Made by a program: the position numbers and the translations under genes
Notes under the pieces: model-generated
Databases searched by the model: none
Told to the model about the DNA's origin: nothing
What the model saw: the letters and a program-made list of their open reading frames with translations, nothing else
Assembly: GCF_023101185.1 (NCBI RefSeq)
Contig: NZ_CP078077.1
Coordinates: 2,571,630-2,635,629, forward strand
Direction of reading: 5' to 3'
DNA: 64,000 nucleotides
From: Microbacterium galbinum
GTDB taxonomy: Bacteria > Actinomycetota > Actinomycetes > Actinomycetales > Microbacteriaceae
Shown here: in pieces, positions 19,478-28,505 of the stretch
Layout of the letters: each line of letters begins with the position of its first letter
How positions within the stretch are numbered: position 1 is the first letter of the stretch

Positions 19478-20470
19478 GTGGATGCCGATGCGTTGACCGA
19501 TGCACGCCGCGCCGAGTGGGCGCGGCTGGATGAGCTCAGCCGCGCCTCGCTGGACGGCGCGGCGGTCGACGAACTCATCGTGCGCTATCGCGCCGCGTCA
19601 GCGGATCTCGCCGAGCTCAAGACGTCGGTCGGCGACTCGCCGCAGGGTAACTACCTTTCGACGATCCTCGTTCGCGCTCGCATGCGACTCACGGGTGCTT
19701 CGGACAGCGTCCTGACGCAGGCGGCGCGATTTTTCGCCGATCAACTTCCGGCGGCGCTGTACCGCCTTCGATGGACGACGCTCATCGTCGCAGTCTCCTT
19801 CGTCGTGATCGCACTCGGAACGGCGTTCTGGATATCGAACGACCCCGCTCTGATCGCTACACTCGGGCCTCCGGACGCGCTGCAGCAGTACGCCGACGAA
19901 TCCTTCACCGGTTACTACACCGAGAATCCTGCTGCGGTGTTCATGGGGATGGTCTGGACGAACAACGCCTGGATCGCGCTGCAATGCGTGCTCTTCGGGG
20001 TCACGGGAATCTGGCCGCTCTACATGATCGTGCAGAACGCTTTCGGTCTGGGTGTGTCCGGCGCCGTCATGATCGCGCACGGCCACGGCGACGTCATGCT
20101 GCTGTACATCCTTCCGCACGGAATGCTCGAGCTCACGTGCATCTTCGTCGCGGCTGCGGCAGGTCTACACGTCTTCTGGTCGTGGGTTGCTCCAGGGAAC
20201 CGTACGCGCACGGAATCCCTGGCGATCCAGGGGAGGTCACTCGCAACGGTGGCGTTGGGACTCGTCTTCGCTCTCTTCCTCGCCGGCCTCGTCGAGGGTT
20301 TCGTGACCGGCTGGGCTCTGCCGTGGCCGCTCAAGATCGGCATCGGCGCGGCGGCGCTGGCCGTGTTCCTGATCTACATGCTCGTCGTCGGCGGACGCGC
20401 CTATCGCCGCGGCGAGACGGGTGATCTCGTCGAGTACGAGGCGGGCACCCCACGACTTCTCGCGGGGTGA
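19478..20470 (+). CDS. SpoIIM-family (stage II sporulation protein M) membrane protein
   Basis: Protein of 330 residues. An N-terminal helical cytosolic part (ALTDARRAEWARLDELSR) precedes a C-terminal SpoIIM domain with about five helices and TNNAWIALQCVLFG and HGMLELTCIFVAAAAGL. No sporulation is implied; in actinomycetes the gene belongs to the MoxR/DUF58/RDD cluster of unknown envelope role. GTG 19478 gives the family-typical N-terminus and lies seven bases after TACAGT, fitting a leaderless mRNA. ATG 19460 adds six residues and is the alternative. Confidence 0.88.
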   Translation: MDADALTDARRAEWARLDELSRASLDGAAVDELIVRYRAASADLAELKTSVGDSPQGNYLSTILVRARMRLTGASDSVLTQAARFFADQLPAALYRLRWTTLIVAVSFVVIALGTAFWISNDPALIATLGPPDALQQYADESFTGYYTENPAAVFMGMVWTNNAWIALQCVLFGVTGIWPLYMIVQNAFGLGVSGAVMIAHGHGDVMLLYILPHGMLELTCIFVAAAAGLHVFWSWVAPGNRTRTESLAIQGRSLATVALGLVFALFLAGLVEGFVTGWALPWPLKIGIGAAALAVFLIYMLVVGGRAYRRGETGDLVEYEAGTPRLLAG

Positions 20471-20479
20471 CCGGAGCGC

Positions 20480-21787
20480 TCAGAGCCGGCCTGCAGCCTT
20501 GAGCTCGAGATAGCGGTCGGCGATCCGCGGCGGGAGATCCTCGGGGTCAGCGGAGATCGCTTCGCCGCCCGCTCGGCGGATCGCGTCCGCCACGTTCTCG
20601 GCGTCGCGCAGAGTGCGCTCGGCGGCCGCGGCGAGGTAGACCTCCTCGCGCGAACCGCGCTGCTGCGCCAGCTCGACGATCGACTCGTCGGTGACGGAGC
20701 CCACGAGGATCGACGTCGCCCGCGAGGCATCCGGAAAAGCGCCGAGGAAGCCTCGCGCCGATTCCGCGGCGTCCTGCGCGGTGAGTACGACGATCAGCGA
20801 GGGGCGAGTCGTCAGCGTGCGCACGGCTGCGAACGCGCCGTGCCAGTCGGTGTCGACGAGGCGCGCGTGTACCGGGGCCATGGCGTCGGTCAGCGCGGGC
20901 AGGAGAGCATTGCCCTCGACACCGGTCACCCGTGCCCGGACGACACGGTCGTACATCAGCAGGTGCACGTGGTCGCCCGCGCGTGCCGCGAGAGCCGCGA
21001 GGAGGAGGGCGGCCTCGAGCGCGGCATCCGCTCGTGTTCCGTCGCCCACGCGGGCTGCCGCGGTGCGTCCGGTGTCGATGATGATGACGACGTGCCGATC
21101 GCGCTCCGGCCGCCAGGTGCGCAGCATGGTGGTGCCGGCGCGGGCAGTTGCCCGCCAGTCGATCGATCGCACGTCGTCGCCGCGCACGTACTCGCGCAGC
21201 GAGTCGAACTCGGTGCCCTGACCGCGCACCTGGATGCTCGTGTTGCCGTCGAGCTCGCGCAGCCGGGCGAGACGTGAGGGGAGGTGCTTGCGGGACGAGA
21301 AGGCGGGGAGCACTCGGATCGCTCCCCGCACGCGGTGGACGGCTTGCCGTCCGGCGAGACCGAGGGGGCCGCGCGAGCGGATCACGACGAACTCGCTCAC
21401 CAGTTCGCCGCGGCGACGGGGGAGGAGCGGGATGTCGACCCGACGGCGCTCGCCGCTCGGGATGTCGAGGGTCTGCCGTGCCGTTCCCGCGCCGGCCGTC
21501 GGTTGCCAGGCGTCGCGGAGAAGCGCGTGCAGTTCGCGGGACCCGTGATTGTGCACGGCGACGCTGACCGGCACCGCCTCGCCCAGCCGCGCACGAGCGG
21601 GCACGCGCCGGGTCACGGTCACCGACCGCGGGCTCGCGCTGAAGACGACGTCGATGATGACCAGCACCACGCAGAGGCCCAGCCACGCGCCGAGCACCGC
21701 GTACGGCGGAAAACCCGCGAGCCCGGCGATGACCAGCGGTACGACGCCCGCAGCCACGGCGAGCGCGAGGCGACCCGTGACGAACAC
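20480..21787 (-). CDS. DUF58-domain protein
   Basis: Protein of 435 residues with two N-terminal membrane helices (about 8-50), a beta-rich extracytoplasmic segment, then the DUF58/vWA-like domain carrying LREYVRGDDVRSIDWRATAR (about 195-215) and a MIDAS-like HVVIIIDTGRTAA. DUF58 proteins work with MoxR ATPases in chaperone-like assembly or activation of envelope complexes. GTG 21787 immediately follows the MoxR stop (no spacer). It is the last gene of a five-gene operon running from the polytopic protein at 26037, and converges on SpoIIM with 9 bases between. Confidence 0.92.
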   Translation of the reverse strand: MFVTGRLALAVAAGVVPLVIAGLAGFPPYAVLGAWLGLCVVLVIIDVVFSASPRSVTVTRRVPARARLGEAVPVSVAVHNHGSRELHALLRDAWQPTAGAGTARQTLDIPSGERRRVDIPLLPRRRGELVSEFVVIRSRGPLGLAGRQAVHRVRGAIRVLPAFSSRKHLPSRLARLRELDGNTSIQVRGQGTEFDSLREYVRGDDVRSIDWRATARAGTTMLRTWRPERDRHVVIIIDTGRTAAARVGDGTRADAALEAALLLAALAARAGDHVHLLMYDRVVRARVTGVEGNALLPALTDAMAPVHARLVDTDWHGAFAAVRTLTTRPSLIVVLTAQDAAESARGFLGAFPDASRATSILVGSVTDESIVELAQQRGSREEVYLAAAAERTLRDAENVADAIRRAGGEAISADPEDLPPRIADRYLELKAAGRL

Positions 21788-22759
21788 TTAGATCGGTACC
21801 CGGGTCTGCTGCACCACGGAGGTCAGCACGGCATCCGCCGAGACGCCCTCCATCTGCGCGTCCGGGCGCAACTGCAGACGGTGGCGCCAGACCGGTACGA
21901 GCATCGTCTGCACGTGATCGGGCGTGACCGCCGTCGAGCCGTTGAGCCAGGCCCAGGCCTTCGCCGCCGCGAGGAGGCCCGTCGAGGCGCGCGGGCTGGC
22001 CCCGAGCTCGACCGATGGGGACTGCCGCGTGGCGCGGGCGAGGTCGACGACGTAGGCGAGGACGTCGTCCGTCACCTCGACGCGTCCTGCGGCGGCCTGC
22101 GCTGCGCGGATCTCGTCGGCGGTGACGACGGCTTCGACGCCGGTGAGCTCGCGTGGCGAGAAGCCGGAGGCGTGCTTGCGCAGCACGGCCACCTCGGCGT
22201 CGCGCTCGGGCATCCCGACCACGAGCTTCATGAGGAACCGGTCGAGTTGAGCCTCGGGAAGCGAGTACGTGCCCTCGTGCTCGATGGGGTTCTGGGTCGC
22301 CGCGACGAGGAACGGGTCGGGGAGGGCGCGGCTCGTGCCGTCGGCCGACACCTGGCGCTCCTCCATCGCCTCGAGGAGCGCCGCCTGGGTCTTCGGGGGC
22401 GTGCGGTTGATCTCGTCGGCCAGGAGGATGTTCGTGAACACCGGGCCGGCGCGGAAGTCGAACTCTCCCGTGCGCGCGTCGTACACGAGCGATCCGGTCA
22501 CGTCGCCGGGCATCAGGTCGGGAGTGAACTGCACGCGCTTGGTGTCGAGGCCGAGGGCCCGGGCGAACGAGCGCACGACCAGGGTCTTCGCGACACCCGG
22601 GACGCCCTCGAGCAGCACGTGTCCCCGGGCGAGCAGAGACACCAGCAGGCCGGTCACCGTGCCGGCCTGTCCGACCACGGCCTTGTCGACCTCGCTGCGC
22701 ACGCGGTGCATCGCCCCGCGCAGGGCCGTGTCGTCGGCGGGATTGTACTCAGCGGTCAC
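21788..22759 (-). CDS. moxR: MoxR-family AAA+ ATPase
   Basis: AAA+ chaperone-like ATPase of 323 residues: Walker A GVPGVAKT, Walker B ILLADEINRTPPKTQAALLEAM (split across about 105-125), sensor 1 VAATQNPIEHEGTY and the arginine region YSLPEAQLDRFLMKL. It partners with DUF58/vWA proteins to remodel envelope or metal-cofactor enzymes. GTG 22759 (VTAEYNPADD) is chosen; it overlaps the DUF4350 gene by 11 bases. The frame remains open upstream inside that gene but encodes no family sequence. Confidence 0.95.
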   Translation of the reverse strand: MTAEYNPADDTALRGAMHRVRSEVDKAVVGQAGTVTGLLVSLLARGHVLLEGVPGVAKTLVVRSFARALGLDTKRVQFTPDLMPGDVTGSLVYDARTGEFDFRAGPVFTNILLADEINRTPPKTQAALLEAMEERQVSADGTSRALPDPFLVAATQNPIEHEGTYSLPEAQLDRFLMKLVVGMPERDAEVAVLRKHASGFSPRELTGVEAVVTADEIRAAQAAAGRVEVTDDVLAYVVDLARATRQSPSVELGASPRASTGLLAAAKAWAWLNGSTAVTPDHVQTMLVPVWRHRLQLRPDAQMEGVSADAVLTSVVQQTRVPI

Positions 22760-23987
22760 GGGTGTCCTCGGCTTCCGTCGTGGATGGAGTGTGTGCGGAT
22801 GGTGCGTCCGTCGCGCGGGCGGTTCGGTGCGTCTTCTCGACGGCCTCTTCGAGCTCGGCGAGGCGCCGAGCGAGCTCGACGAGTGCGGCGTCGTCGGTGG
22901 GCAGCGGGCCGGCGAGGAGCGCCTGGAGCGTGCCCCGGGGAATGCGCAGACGATCGGATGCCGCATCGGCGACCTCGTCGGATGTCGCGCGTGCCGTCAG
23001 CCCGAGTCGCCGGGCCAGGCGCCGCTGCGCGCCGTCGCGGATCGCGAGCGCTGCGTGCGGGGCATCCGCCGCCTTCGCCGTCAGACGTGCGCGACCGTGC
23101 ATCGTCTCGGAAGCGCGGACCGTGACCGGCAGCGTCTCGGCGACAAGCGGACCGAACCGTCTGCCGCGCCACAGGGCGGCCGCAGCGCCGGACAGCATCA
23201 GCAGGATGATCGCCGGGGTGACCCACGGCGGCGTCAGAGTGCCCAGCGTGTCGGGAGACGTCGCCTCGATGTCGGAATCGCCGAGCGAGGGGACGTACCA
23301 GACCACGCGATCGGTCTGGCCGAGCAGGGCGAGCGCGAGCGCGGCGTTGCCGTTCTCGGCGAGATAGGCGTTGCTGAACAAGCGGGAGCCGTCGACGATC
23401 GAGGTGCGTCGACCATCGCTGTCGTCGATGAGCACGGCCGCGCCCTCTTCGTCGCCGAAGCACCACTCCACGCCGGAGTGAGGAGTCATCAGTCGATCGG
23501 GTTCGATCGTGCCGACCTCGGCGAACTCCCCGGCGGTGCACTGCGCGTCGACCTCGGCGAGCGGCGCCGAGGAGTAGGCGCCGAGATCGAGGTCGTCGAG
23601 CAGGTGAGCTCCCACCGAGAGGAAGACGACACGGTCGGCCGGCCCTATCAGGTCGGCGAGACCCTCATCGCTGAGTGTGTACGGATTGGTCATGACGAGC
23701 GTCGTGCTCTCGTCCAGAGCGTCCCGCGCCTCGACGTGCGAGCGATACACGTCGACCTCGACCCCCTGGTCCCGCAGGATCTCGGCGAGCGCCAGCGCGC
23801 CCGCATCTCCACGGCCCTCGGGGTCGAGTGAACGGCGCTCGCTCGGGGCGGTCGCGGCGATCTGGAGCCCCACCCACGCCACACCGACGACGAGCGCGGC
23901 GACGATCACCCAACCGATGATCGAGCGCAGGCGTCTTGTCGGTTCCGCGGTGGTAGGAGGGGTGATGCGCTCCTCGGTGACGGTCAT
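22749..23987 (-). CDS. DUF4350-domain membrane protein
   Basis: Protein of 412 residues with a transmembrane helix at about 22-45, an extracytoplasmic DUF4350 domain (about 60-215; GALALAEILRDQGVEVDVYRS and TLVMTNPYTLSDEG), a second helix around 245-265 (PPWVTPAIILLML) and a cytosolic helical tail. The fold resembles a glutamine-amidotransferase-like domain without the catalytic triad. It sits between DUF4129 (4-base overlap) and moxR in the standard actinobacterial order. The function is unknown; a sensor or scaffold role in the MoxR/DUF58 system is inference. Confidence 0.87.
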   Translation of the reverse strand: MTVTEERITPPTTAEPTRRLRSIIGWVIVAALVVGVAWVGLQIAATAPSERRSLDPEGRGDAGALALAEILRDQGVEVDVYRSHVEARDALDESTTLVMTNPYTLSDEGLADLIGPADRVVFLSVGAHLLDDLDLGAYSSAPLAEVDAQCTAGEFAEVGTIEPDRLMTPHSGVEWCFGDEEGAAVLIDDSDGRRTSIVDGSRLFSNAYLAENGNAALALALLGQTDRVVWYVPSLGDSDIEATSPDTLGTLTPPWVTPAIILLMLSGAAAALWRGRRFGPLVAETLPVTVRASETMHGRARLTAKAADAPHAALAIRDGAQRRLARRLGLTARATSDEVADAASDRLRIPRGTLQALLAGPLPTDDAALVELARRLAELEEAVEKTHRTARATDAPSAHTPSTTEAEDTRDR

Positions 23988-24625
23988 GCGGTCACCACCG
24001 CCGGCCTGCGGGACCGCAGGCGCTCGTCGGTGGCGGCCAGGGCGGCGTAGGACTCGGGCGTCGCGGGGTGACGCAGGTAGCGGACGTCGTCGAACGCTGT
24101 CGCGGCGCTGCGCATCGGTGCCGACTCGTCGGGGAAGACCGCGCTGGCCTCTCGGGCGATGGCCTGGGCGGTGGCGCCCGGAGCAGGGTCGATGATGTCG
24201 CGCTCGAGGAGGTCACGGGCGATCGCGCGGAACCTCAGGACGGTGGCGGCATCCCAGTCCTCGGCACGGGCGCTGCGTTCCGCCTCGGCGCGCAACTGGG
24301 CCGCCGAGCGGTCGTCGTCGGCACCGAGGAGGTCGGTGCGGGCCCGAGCGACGGAGCGGGAGCGTCGCGGGCGCCCCCAGACGATCAGAGCGACGATCAG
24401 CGCGGCACCGATCAGGATGCAGACGATGACGAGGGCGGAGGGACCGACGGCTGCGCCGTTGTCAGAGCTGAAGAGGTTGCCGATGAATCGGGCGATGTCC
24501 CGCGCGAGGTAGTCGAACCACGAGGGCTCGGCATCGGCGTAGCGCGGATTGCTCAACTCTTCTTCGGCCCAGCGGCGCGCGTCGTCGCCGTCCGGGACGA
24601 ACAGGTCGTCGAACGGTCGGATCAT
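23984..24625 (-). CDS. DUF4129-domain membrane protein
   Basis: Protein of 213 residues: N-terminal extracytoplasmic helix, one transmembrane segment at about 63-85 (ALVIVCILIGAALIVALIVW) and a C-terminal cytosolic DUF4129 domain with VLRFRAIARDLLERDIIDPAPGATAQAIA and FDDVRYLRHPATPESYAAL. DUF4129 commonly accompanies DUF58, MoxR and transglutaminase-like proteins. Overlaps of four bases with both neighbours indicate strict co-translation. The enzymatic role is not known. Confidence 0.88.
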   Translation of the reverse strand: MIRPFDDLFVPDGDDARRWAEEELSNPRYADAEPSWFDYLARDIARFIGNLFSSDNGAAVGPSALVIVCILIGAALIVALIVWGRPRRSRSVARARTDLLGADDDRSAAQLRAEAERSARAEDWDAATVLRFRAIARDLLERDIIDPAPGATAQAIAREASAVFPDESAPMRSAATAFDDVRYLRHPATPESYAALAATDERLRSRRPAVVTA

Positions 24626-26037
24626 GCCCGGGGGTCACCGTCGCCCGGAGCGGTCCACGGTGCCGCTGCGGGCGGTGCCGCCGCGGGTGGTGTCGCGGGA
24701 GCGGGCGGTGCGCTGTACGCCGGGGGTGCGGGCGGTGCGGTGTACGCGGGGGGAGTGGGCGGGGCGCCGTAGGTCTGCGGTGCGGGCGCGTAGCCGTACT
24801 GCGGGGGCTGCGGCGGGGAGGAGGGCTGCGCCGGCTGCTGCGCGTATCCGTACGGTCCGGGATACCCGGGCTGTTGCGGCGCACCCGTGGGCGCGGGATA
24901 CGCGTACGACTGCGAGAGGAGGACGTAGTCGGGCACGGCCTTGGGCGGGGGTGCGCTCGAGACGGCCCGCGCCGGGTCGACCGCGTAGGGGTCCCCGAGC
25001 TGCTCCTCGGTCCACCCCATGTCGCTGCGCTCCACGTAGGAGACGAGAGTCTGGTCGAGCCCCTCATACCGCATACGGGAGTCGAGGTAGATGAGAGCCG
25101 CGCTCGTGCTCTGCACGACCAGAGTGATCGCCTGGAGCACGAGGGTGAGGATCTGCGGTGCGAGGAGCAGGAGGATCATGCCGATGATCGCGCTGGGCTC
25201 GGGGTCGCCGGTGGGCACGAGCACCGTGCCGAACATCTGGGCGAACAGCTGCGCGGGCACGGCCACCACGTTCATCGCGATGCCCATGATGAAGCTGATG
25301 ATGAAGCTCACACCGAAGGCGACCCAGAAACGGCCGCGGATCAGCCGCCACGAGCGCACGATCGCGTCCTTGAGCCGCGCGCGCTCGAACACCAGGATCG
25401 AGGGCACGAGCATCAGCTTGGTGCTGAGCCAGACATAGAGGGGGATGCAGGCGAGGAAGAAGATGACCACGACCAGCACGATGAGGCCGACCGTCTCGGG
25501 GGAGGCTCCCATCCCGCCTGCGATGCCACCGGCGATGATCCCGAACAGGATGAGCGCGACCACGATGATGAGGCCGAACACGGCGACGATGACGAGCGCC
25601 GAGTATGCGACGAGACGCCAGAAGGCCGGAGTCATCCGGTGCCACAGCATTCGCAGCGTGGCCTTCTCGCCGATCGTGGCGTAGCTGACGTCGGCGGCGA
25701 TCACGCCCTGCATGATCGCGGTGACGGCGACCGAAGCGAGACCGACCAGGATGCCGGCGATGATGTTGATCGCGATGGTTCCGGCAGCGACCGCCTCGAA
25801 GTCAGGGCTCGCGGTCGACACGGTCTCGAGTCGGGAGAAGGTCGTGAAGAGGACGAGCCCCATCGCGAGCGCCGCGAGGATGAGGACGGCGAGCTGGAGG
25901 ATGACGGCGAAGCCGAACAGAACCTTGGGGTTGTGCCGCAGCGCGGCGAACGCCTTCCCGAGCAGCATTCCGAACGTCATCGGATGCAGGGGGATGATGC
26001 CCTTCTTCCGGGCAGGGGTCCAGGTCTGGGCGCTCAC
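24622..26037 (-). CDS. Polytopic membrane protein with Pro/Ala/Tyr-rich tail, first gene of the MoxR operon
   Basis: Protein of 471 residues with about six long hydrophobic helices between residues 30 and 330, resembling the glycerophosphodiesterase membrane-domain (GPDPase_memb) type: PLHPMTFGMLLGKAFAALRHNPK and LKDAIVRSWRLIRGRFW. Residues about 375-471 are low-complexity Pro, Ala, Tyr, Gln and Gly with repeated PPAPPAY-like units. GTG 26037 is set by GGAGGG seven bases upstream; the frame continues to 26388 without support. No catalytic phosphodiesterase domain is present. It is divergent from mtrA. Confidence 0.82.
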   Translation of the reverse strand: MSAQTWTPARKKGIIPLHPMTFGMLLGKAFAALRHNPKVLFGFAVILQLAVLILAALAMGLVLFTTFSRLETVSTASPDFEAVAAGTIAINIIAGILVGLASVAVTAIMQGVIAADVSYATIGEKATLRMLWHRMTPAFWRLVAYSALVIVAVFGLIIVVALILFGIIAGGIAGGMGASPETVGLIVLVVVIFFLACIPLYVWLSTKLMLVPSILVFERARLKDAIVRSWRLIRGRFWVAFGVSFIISFIMGIAMNVVAVPAQLFAQMFGTVLVPTGDPEPSAIIGMILLLLAPQILTLVLQAITLVVQSTSAALIYLDSRMRYEGLDQTLVSYVERSDMGWTEEQLGDPYAVDPARAVSSAPPPKAVPDYVLLSQSYAYPAPTGAPQQPGYPGPYGYAQQPAQPSSPPQPPQYGYAPAPQTYGAPPTPPAYTAPPAPPAYSAPPAPATPPAAAPPAAAPWTAPGDGDPRA

Positions 26038-26121
26038 AGCACTTCCCTCCGTCGTGCGCCTCCATCGTGCCATATCCCCGGTGTTGGCGCGCAGACCTGG
26101 GGAACGTGAGACCGAGTGCCA

Positions 26122-26127
26122 TAAGGT
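26122..26127 (+). promoter_or_regulatory. -10 element for mtrA
   Basis: TAAGGT, seven bases before the mtrA ATG. AAGG inside it could alternatively serve as ribosome-binding site if transcription starts further upstream. Confidence 0.4.
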
Positions 26128-26134
26128 AACAGTT

Positions 26135-26815
26135 ATGACCTCACGCATCCTTGTGGTCGATGACGACACCGCGCTCGCCGAGATGATCGGCATCGTGCTG
26201 CGCACCGAAGGATTCGAGCCCGTGTTCTGCGCCGACGGAGCACGTGCCGTCGACGAGTGGCGCGCACAGCGCCCGGACCTCGTCCTCCTCGATCTGATGC
26301 TCCCCGGCATGGACGGGATCGAGATCTGCACGCGCATCCGCGCCGAGTCCGGTGTGCCCGTCATCATGCTCACGGCTCGCACCGACACCGCTGACGTCGT
26401 TCGGGGTCTCGAGGTGGGCGCAGACGACTACATGGTCAAGCCGTTCAACCCGAAGGAATTGGTCGCCCGCATCCGCACGCGGCTCCGTCCCGTGCCGCAG
26501 ACGACCAGCGAGCAGCTCCGCGTCGGCGATCTGACCGTCGACGTCGATGCGCACGAGGTGCGCCGCGGCACGGACCCGATCGCCCTCACTCCTCTCGAGT
26601 TCCAGCTGCTCGTCGCTCTCGCCTCCAAGCCGCAGCAGGTGTTCTCCCGCGAGATGCTGCTCGAACAGGTCTGGGGCTACCACTACAAGGCCGACACGCG
26701 TCTCGTGAACGTGCACGTGCAGCGACTGCGCGCGAAGGTAGAGCTCGACCCCGACAACCCGCGGATCGTGATGACGGTCCGCGGAGTCGGCTATCGCGCC
26801 GGGAGCGCTGTCTGA
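26135..26815 (+). CDS. mtrA: Response regulator MtrA
   Basis: OmpR-type response regulator of 226 residues. The receiver domain has acidic pocket DDD (9-11), phospho-acceptor Asp53 in LLDLMLPG, Thr80 and Lys102 in YMVKPF. The C-terminal winged helix has LTPLEFQLLVALASKP and RLVNVHVQRLRAKVE. MtrA couples cell division, peptidoglycan remodelling and replication in actinobacteria. ATG 26135 gives the canonical MtrA N-terminus; the longer open frame upstream is spurious. MtrB follows after seven bases. Confidence 0.97.
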   Translation: MTSRILVVDDDTALAEMIGIVLRTEGFEPVFCADGARAVDEWRAQRPDLVLLDLMLPGMDGIEICTRIRAESGVPVIMLTARTDTADVVRGLEVGADDYMVKPFNPKELVARIRTRLRPVPQTTSEQLRVGDLTVDVDAHEVRRGTDPIALTPLEFQLLVALASKPQQVFSREMLLEQVWGYHYKADTRLVNVHVQRLRAKVELDPDNPRIVMTVRGVGYRAGSAV

Positions 26816-26822
26816 CACGCCC

Positions 26823-28505
26823 ATGGCCGTGACGACAGCCACCACCACGGCGGTCGCCGTTTTGCGCGATTGGCGCGGCTGGCCGACGGTTCTGGGCTCC
26901 CTTTGGCGCAGATCGCTGCGGTTCCGCACCCTTGCGGTGACCCTGCTCGCGACCTCCCTCGCGATCCTCATCACCTGCGTCACCATGGCGCTCGTGATCC
27001 AGAACGACCTCTTCGTCTCGCGCAAGAACCAAGCGCTCGAAGACGCCCGACGCGCGGTCGACGTCGCCCAGAGCACGCTCGACGTCGCCGAGGTCGGCGA
27101 CGACCCGGCAGCCCTCGCCGACCTGTGGAACACGATCCAGGCCGGATTCGCGCAGAACTCGAACGCCGATCAGCTCACCGGCATCCGGATCGACGCCGAT
27201 GCGAACGGCGTCCGCCTCAACGGCTTCACGGCCGGACTCAGCGCGAGCCTGCTCAGCGACGGCCTCCGCGCACGCGTCGTGGAATTCGACGACCGCCAGG
27301 CCTGGCAGTCGGTCGCCCTCCCCGTCGAAGGCGGGGGAGAGGTGCCGGGCATCATCGTCGGGCAGCAGGTCGTCGTACCCGAGGCGGGCCCCTTCGAGAT
27401 CTATTTCGCGTACGACCTGTCGGATGCCGATCAGACCCTCGTGTTCGTGCAGCGGACGCTGTGGATCGCGGGGATTGGCCTGGTCGCGATCGTCGCGGCC
27501 ATCTCGTGGATCGTCCTGCGCACGGTCTCGACGCCGATCATCCAGGCGGCGGAGACGAGTGCGCGACTGGCCTCGGGCGATCTGGCCGTGCGCCTGGAAG
27601 TGCACGGTGAGGATGAACTCGCGACGCTGGGCCGCTCGTTCAATGCGATGGCCGACAGCATCGAGGCGCAGATCAAGGAGCTCGGGGAGCTGTCGATGGT
27701 GCAGCAGCGGTTCGTGTCCGACGTCTCGCACGAGCTCCGCACGCCGCTGACCACGATCCGTCTCGCCGCCGACATGCTCAACGATCAGCGTGCGGACTTC
27801 GACCCGGTCACGGCGCGGGCGGCCGAGCTCATGCACGCCCAGGTGCAGCGCTTCGAGACGTTGCTGTCGGACCTCCTCGAGATCAGCCGATACGACGCAG
27901 GGTCGGTGCAGCTCGAGCTGGAGGCGACGAGTCTCGCGCACGTCGCCGAGGACGTCATCGAGCAGATGCGTCCTCTCGCCGACGGTCACGGCACGGAGCT
28001 GCGGCTCGTCGCTCCCGGGGGATATTCCCCGGTCGACATGGATCCGCGTCGGGTGCGCCGCGTGCTCCGCAACCTCATCGGCAACGCGATCGAACACGGT
28101 GAGGGGCGTCCGATCGTCGTCACCGTCGACAGCAACCAGCACGCGGTCGCCGCCGGGGTGCGCGACTTCGGGTTGGGGATGGACCCGGCCGATGCCGAAC
28201 GCGTGTTCGACCGGTTCTGGCGCGCCGATCCGTCGCGTCAGCGCACCATCGGGGGTACCGGACTCGGGCTGTCGATCGCGCTCGGCGATGCCACACTCCA
28301 CGGGGGCACCCTGTCGGTGTGGTCGGAGCTCGGCGCCGGCACCAACTTCGTGCTCACCCTTCCTCGCCACGGCACGACGCTCGACGGGCCGAGCCCTGTT
28401 TCCGTCGAACCCCAGGACTCCCTCGCCGAACTCGGCGATGCCACGCAGCCCCTCTCGCTCACGGACGTGCGACGCGAGATGCTCGACGGGGGTGAGGCCC
28501 CGTGA
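26823..28505 (+). CDS. mtrB: Sensor histidine kinase MtrB
   Basis: Protein of 560 residues with two membrane helices (about 38-62 and 215-240) flanking an extracytoplasmic sensor domain, then HAMP, a HisKA domain with the phospho-acceptor in FVSDVSHELRTPLT (about 300), and HATPase with N box NLIGNAIEHGEG, G1 DFGLGMDP and G2 GGTGLGLSIAL. It phosphorylates MtrA. The 4-base overlap with lpqB and the seven-base gap from mtrA make a single operon, the order conserved in actinobacteria. Confidence 0.96.
   Translation: MAVTTATTTAVAVLRDWRGWPTVLGSLWRRSLRFRTLAVTLLATSLAILITCVTMALVIQNDLFVSRKNQALEDARRAVDVAQSTLDVAEVGDDPAALADLWNTIQAGFAQNSNADQLTGIRIDADANGVRLNGFTAGLSASLLSDGLRARVVEFDDRQAWQSVALPVEGGGEVPGIIVGQQVVVPEAGPFEIYFAYDLSDADQTLVFVQRTLWIAGIGLVAIVAAISWIVLRTVSTPIIQAAETSARLASGDLAVRLEVHGEDELATLGRSFNAMADSIEAQIKELGELSMVQQRFVSDVSHELRTPLTTIRLAADMLNDQRADFDPVTARAAELMHAQVQRFETLLSDLLEISRYDAGSVQLELEATSLAHVAEDVIEQMRPLADGHGTELRLVAPGGYSPVDMDPRRVRRVLRNLIGNAIEHGEGRPIVVTVDSNQHAVAAGVRDFGLGMDPADAERVFDRFWRADPSRQRTIGGTGLGLSIALGDATLHGGTLSVWSELGAGTNFVLTLPRHGTTLDGPSPVSVEPQDSLAELGDATQPLSLTDVRREMLDGGEAP

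Noticed and set aside
24635..24960. Tandem repeat array
   Set aside because: The GC-rich periodicity encodes the Pro/Ala/Tyr-rich tail of the membrane protein and is too degenerate for a separate repeat element.
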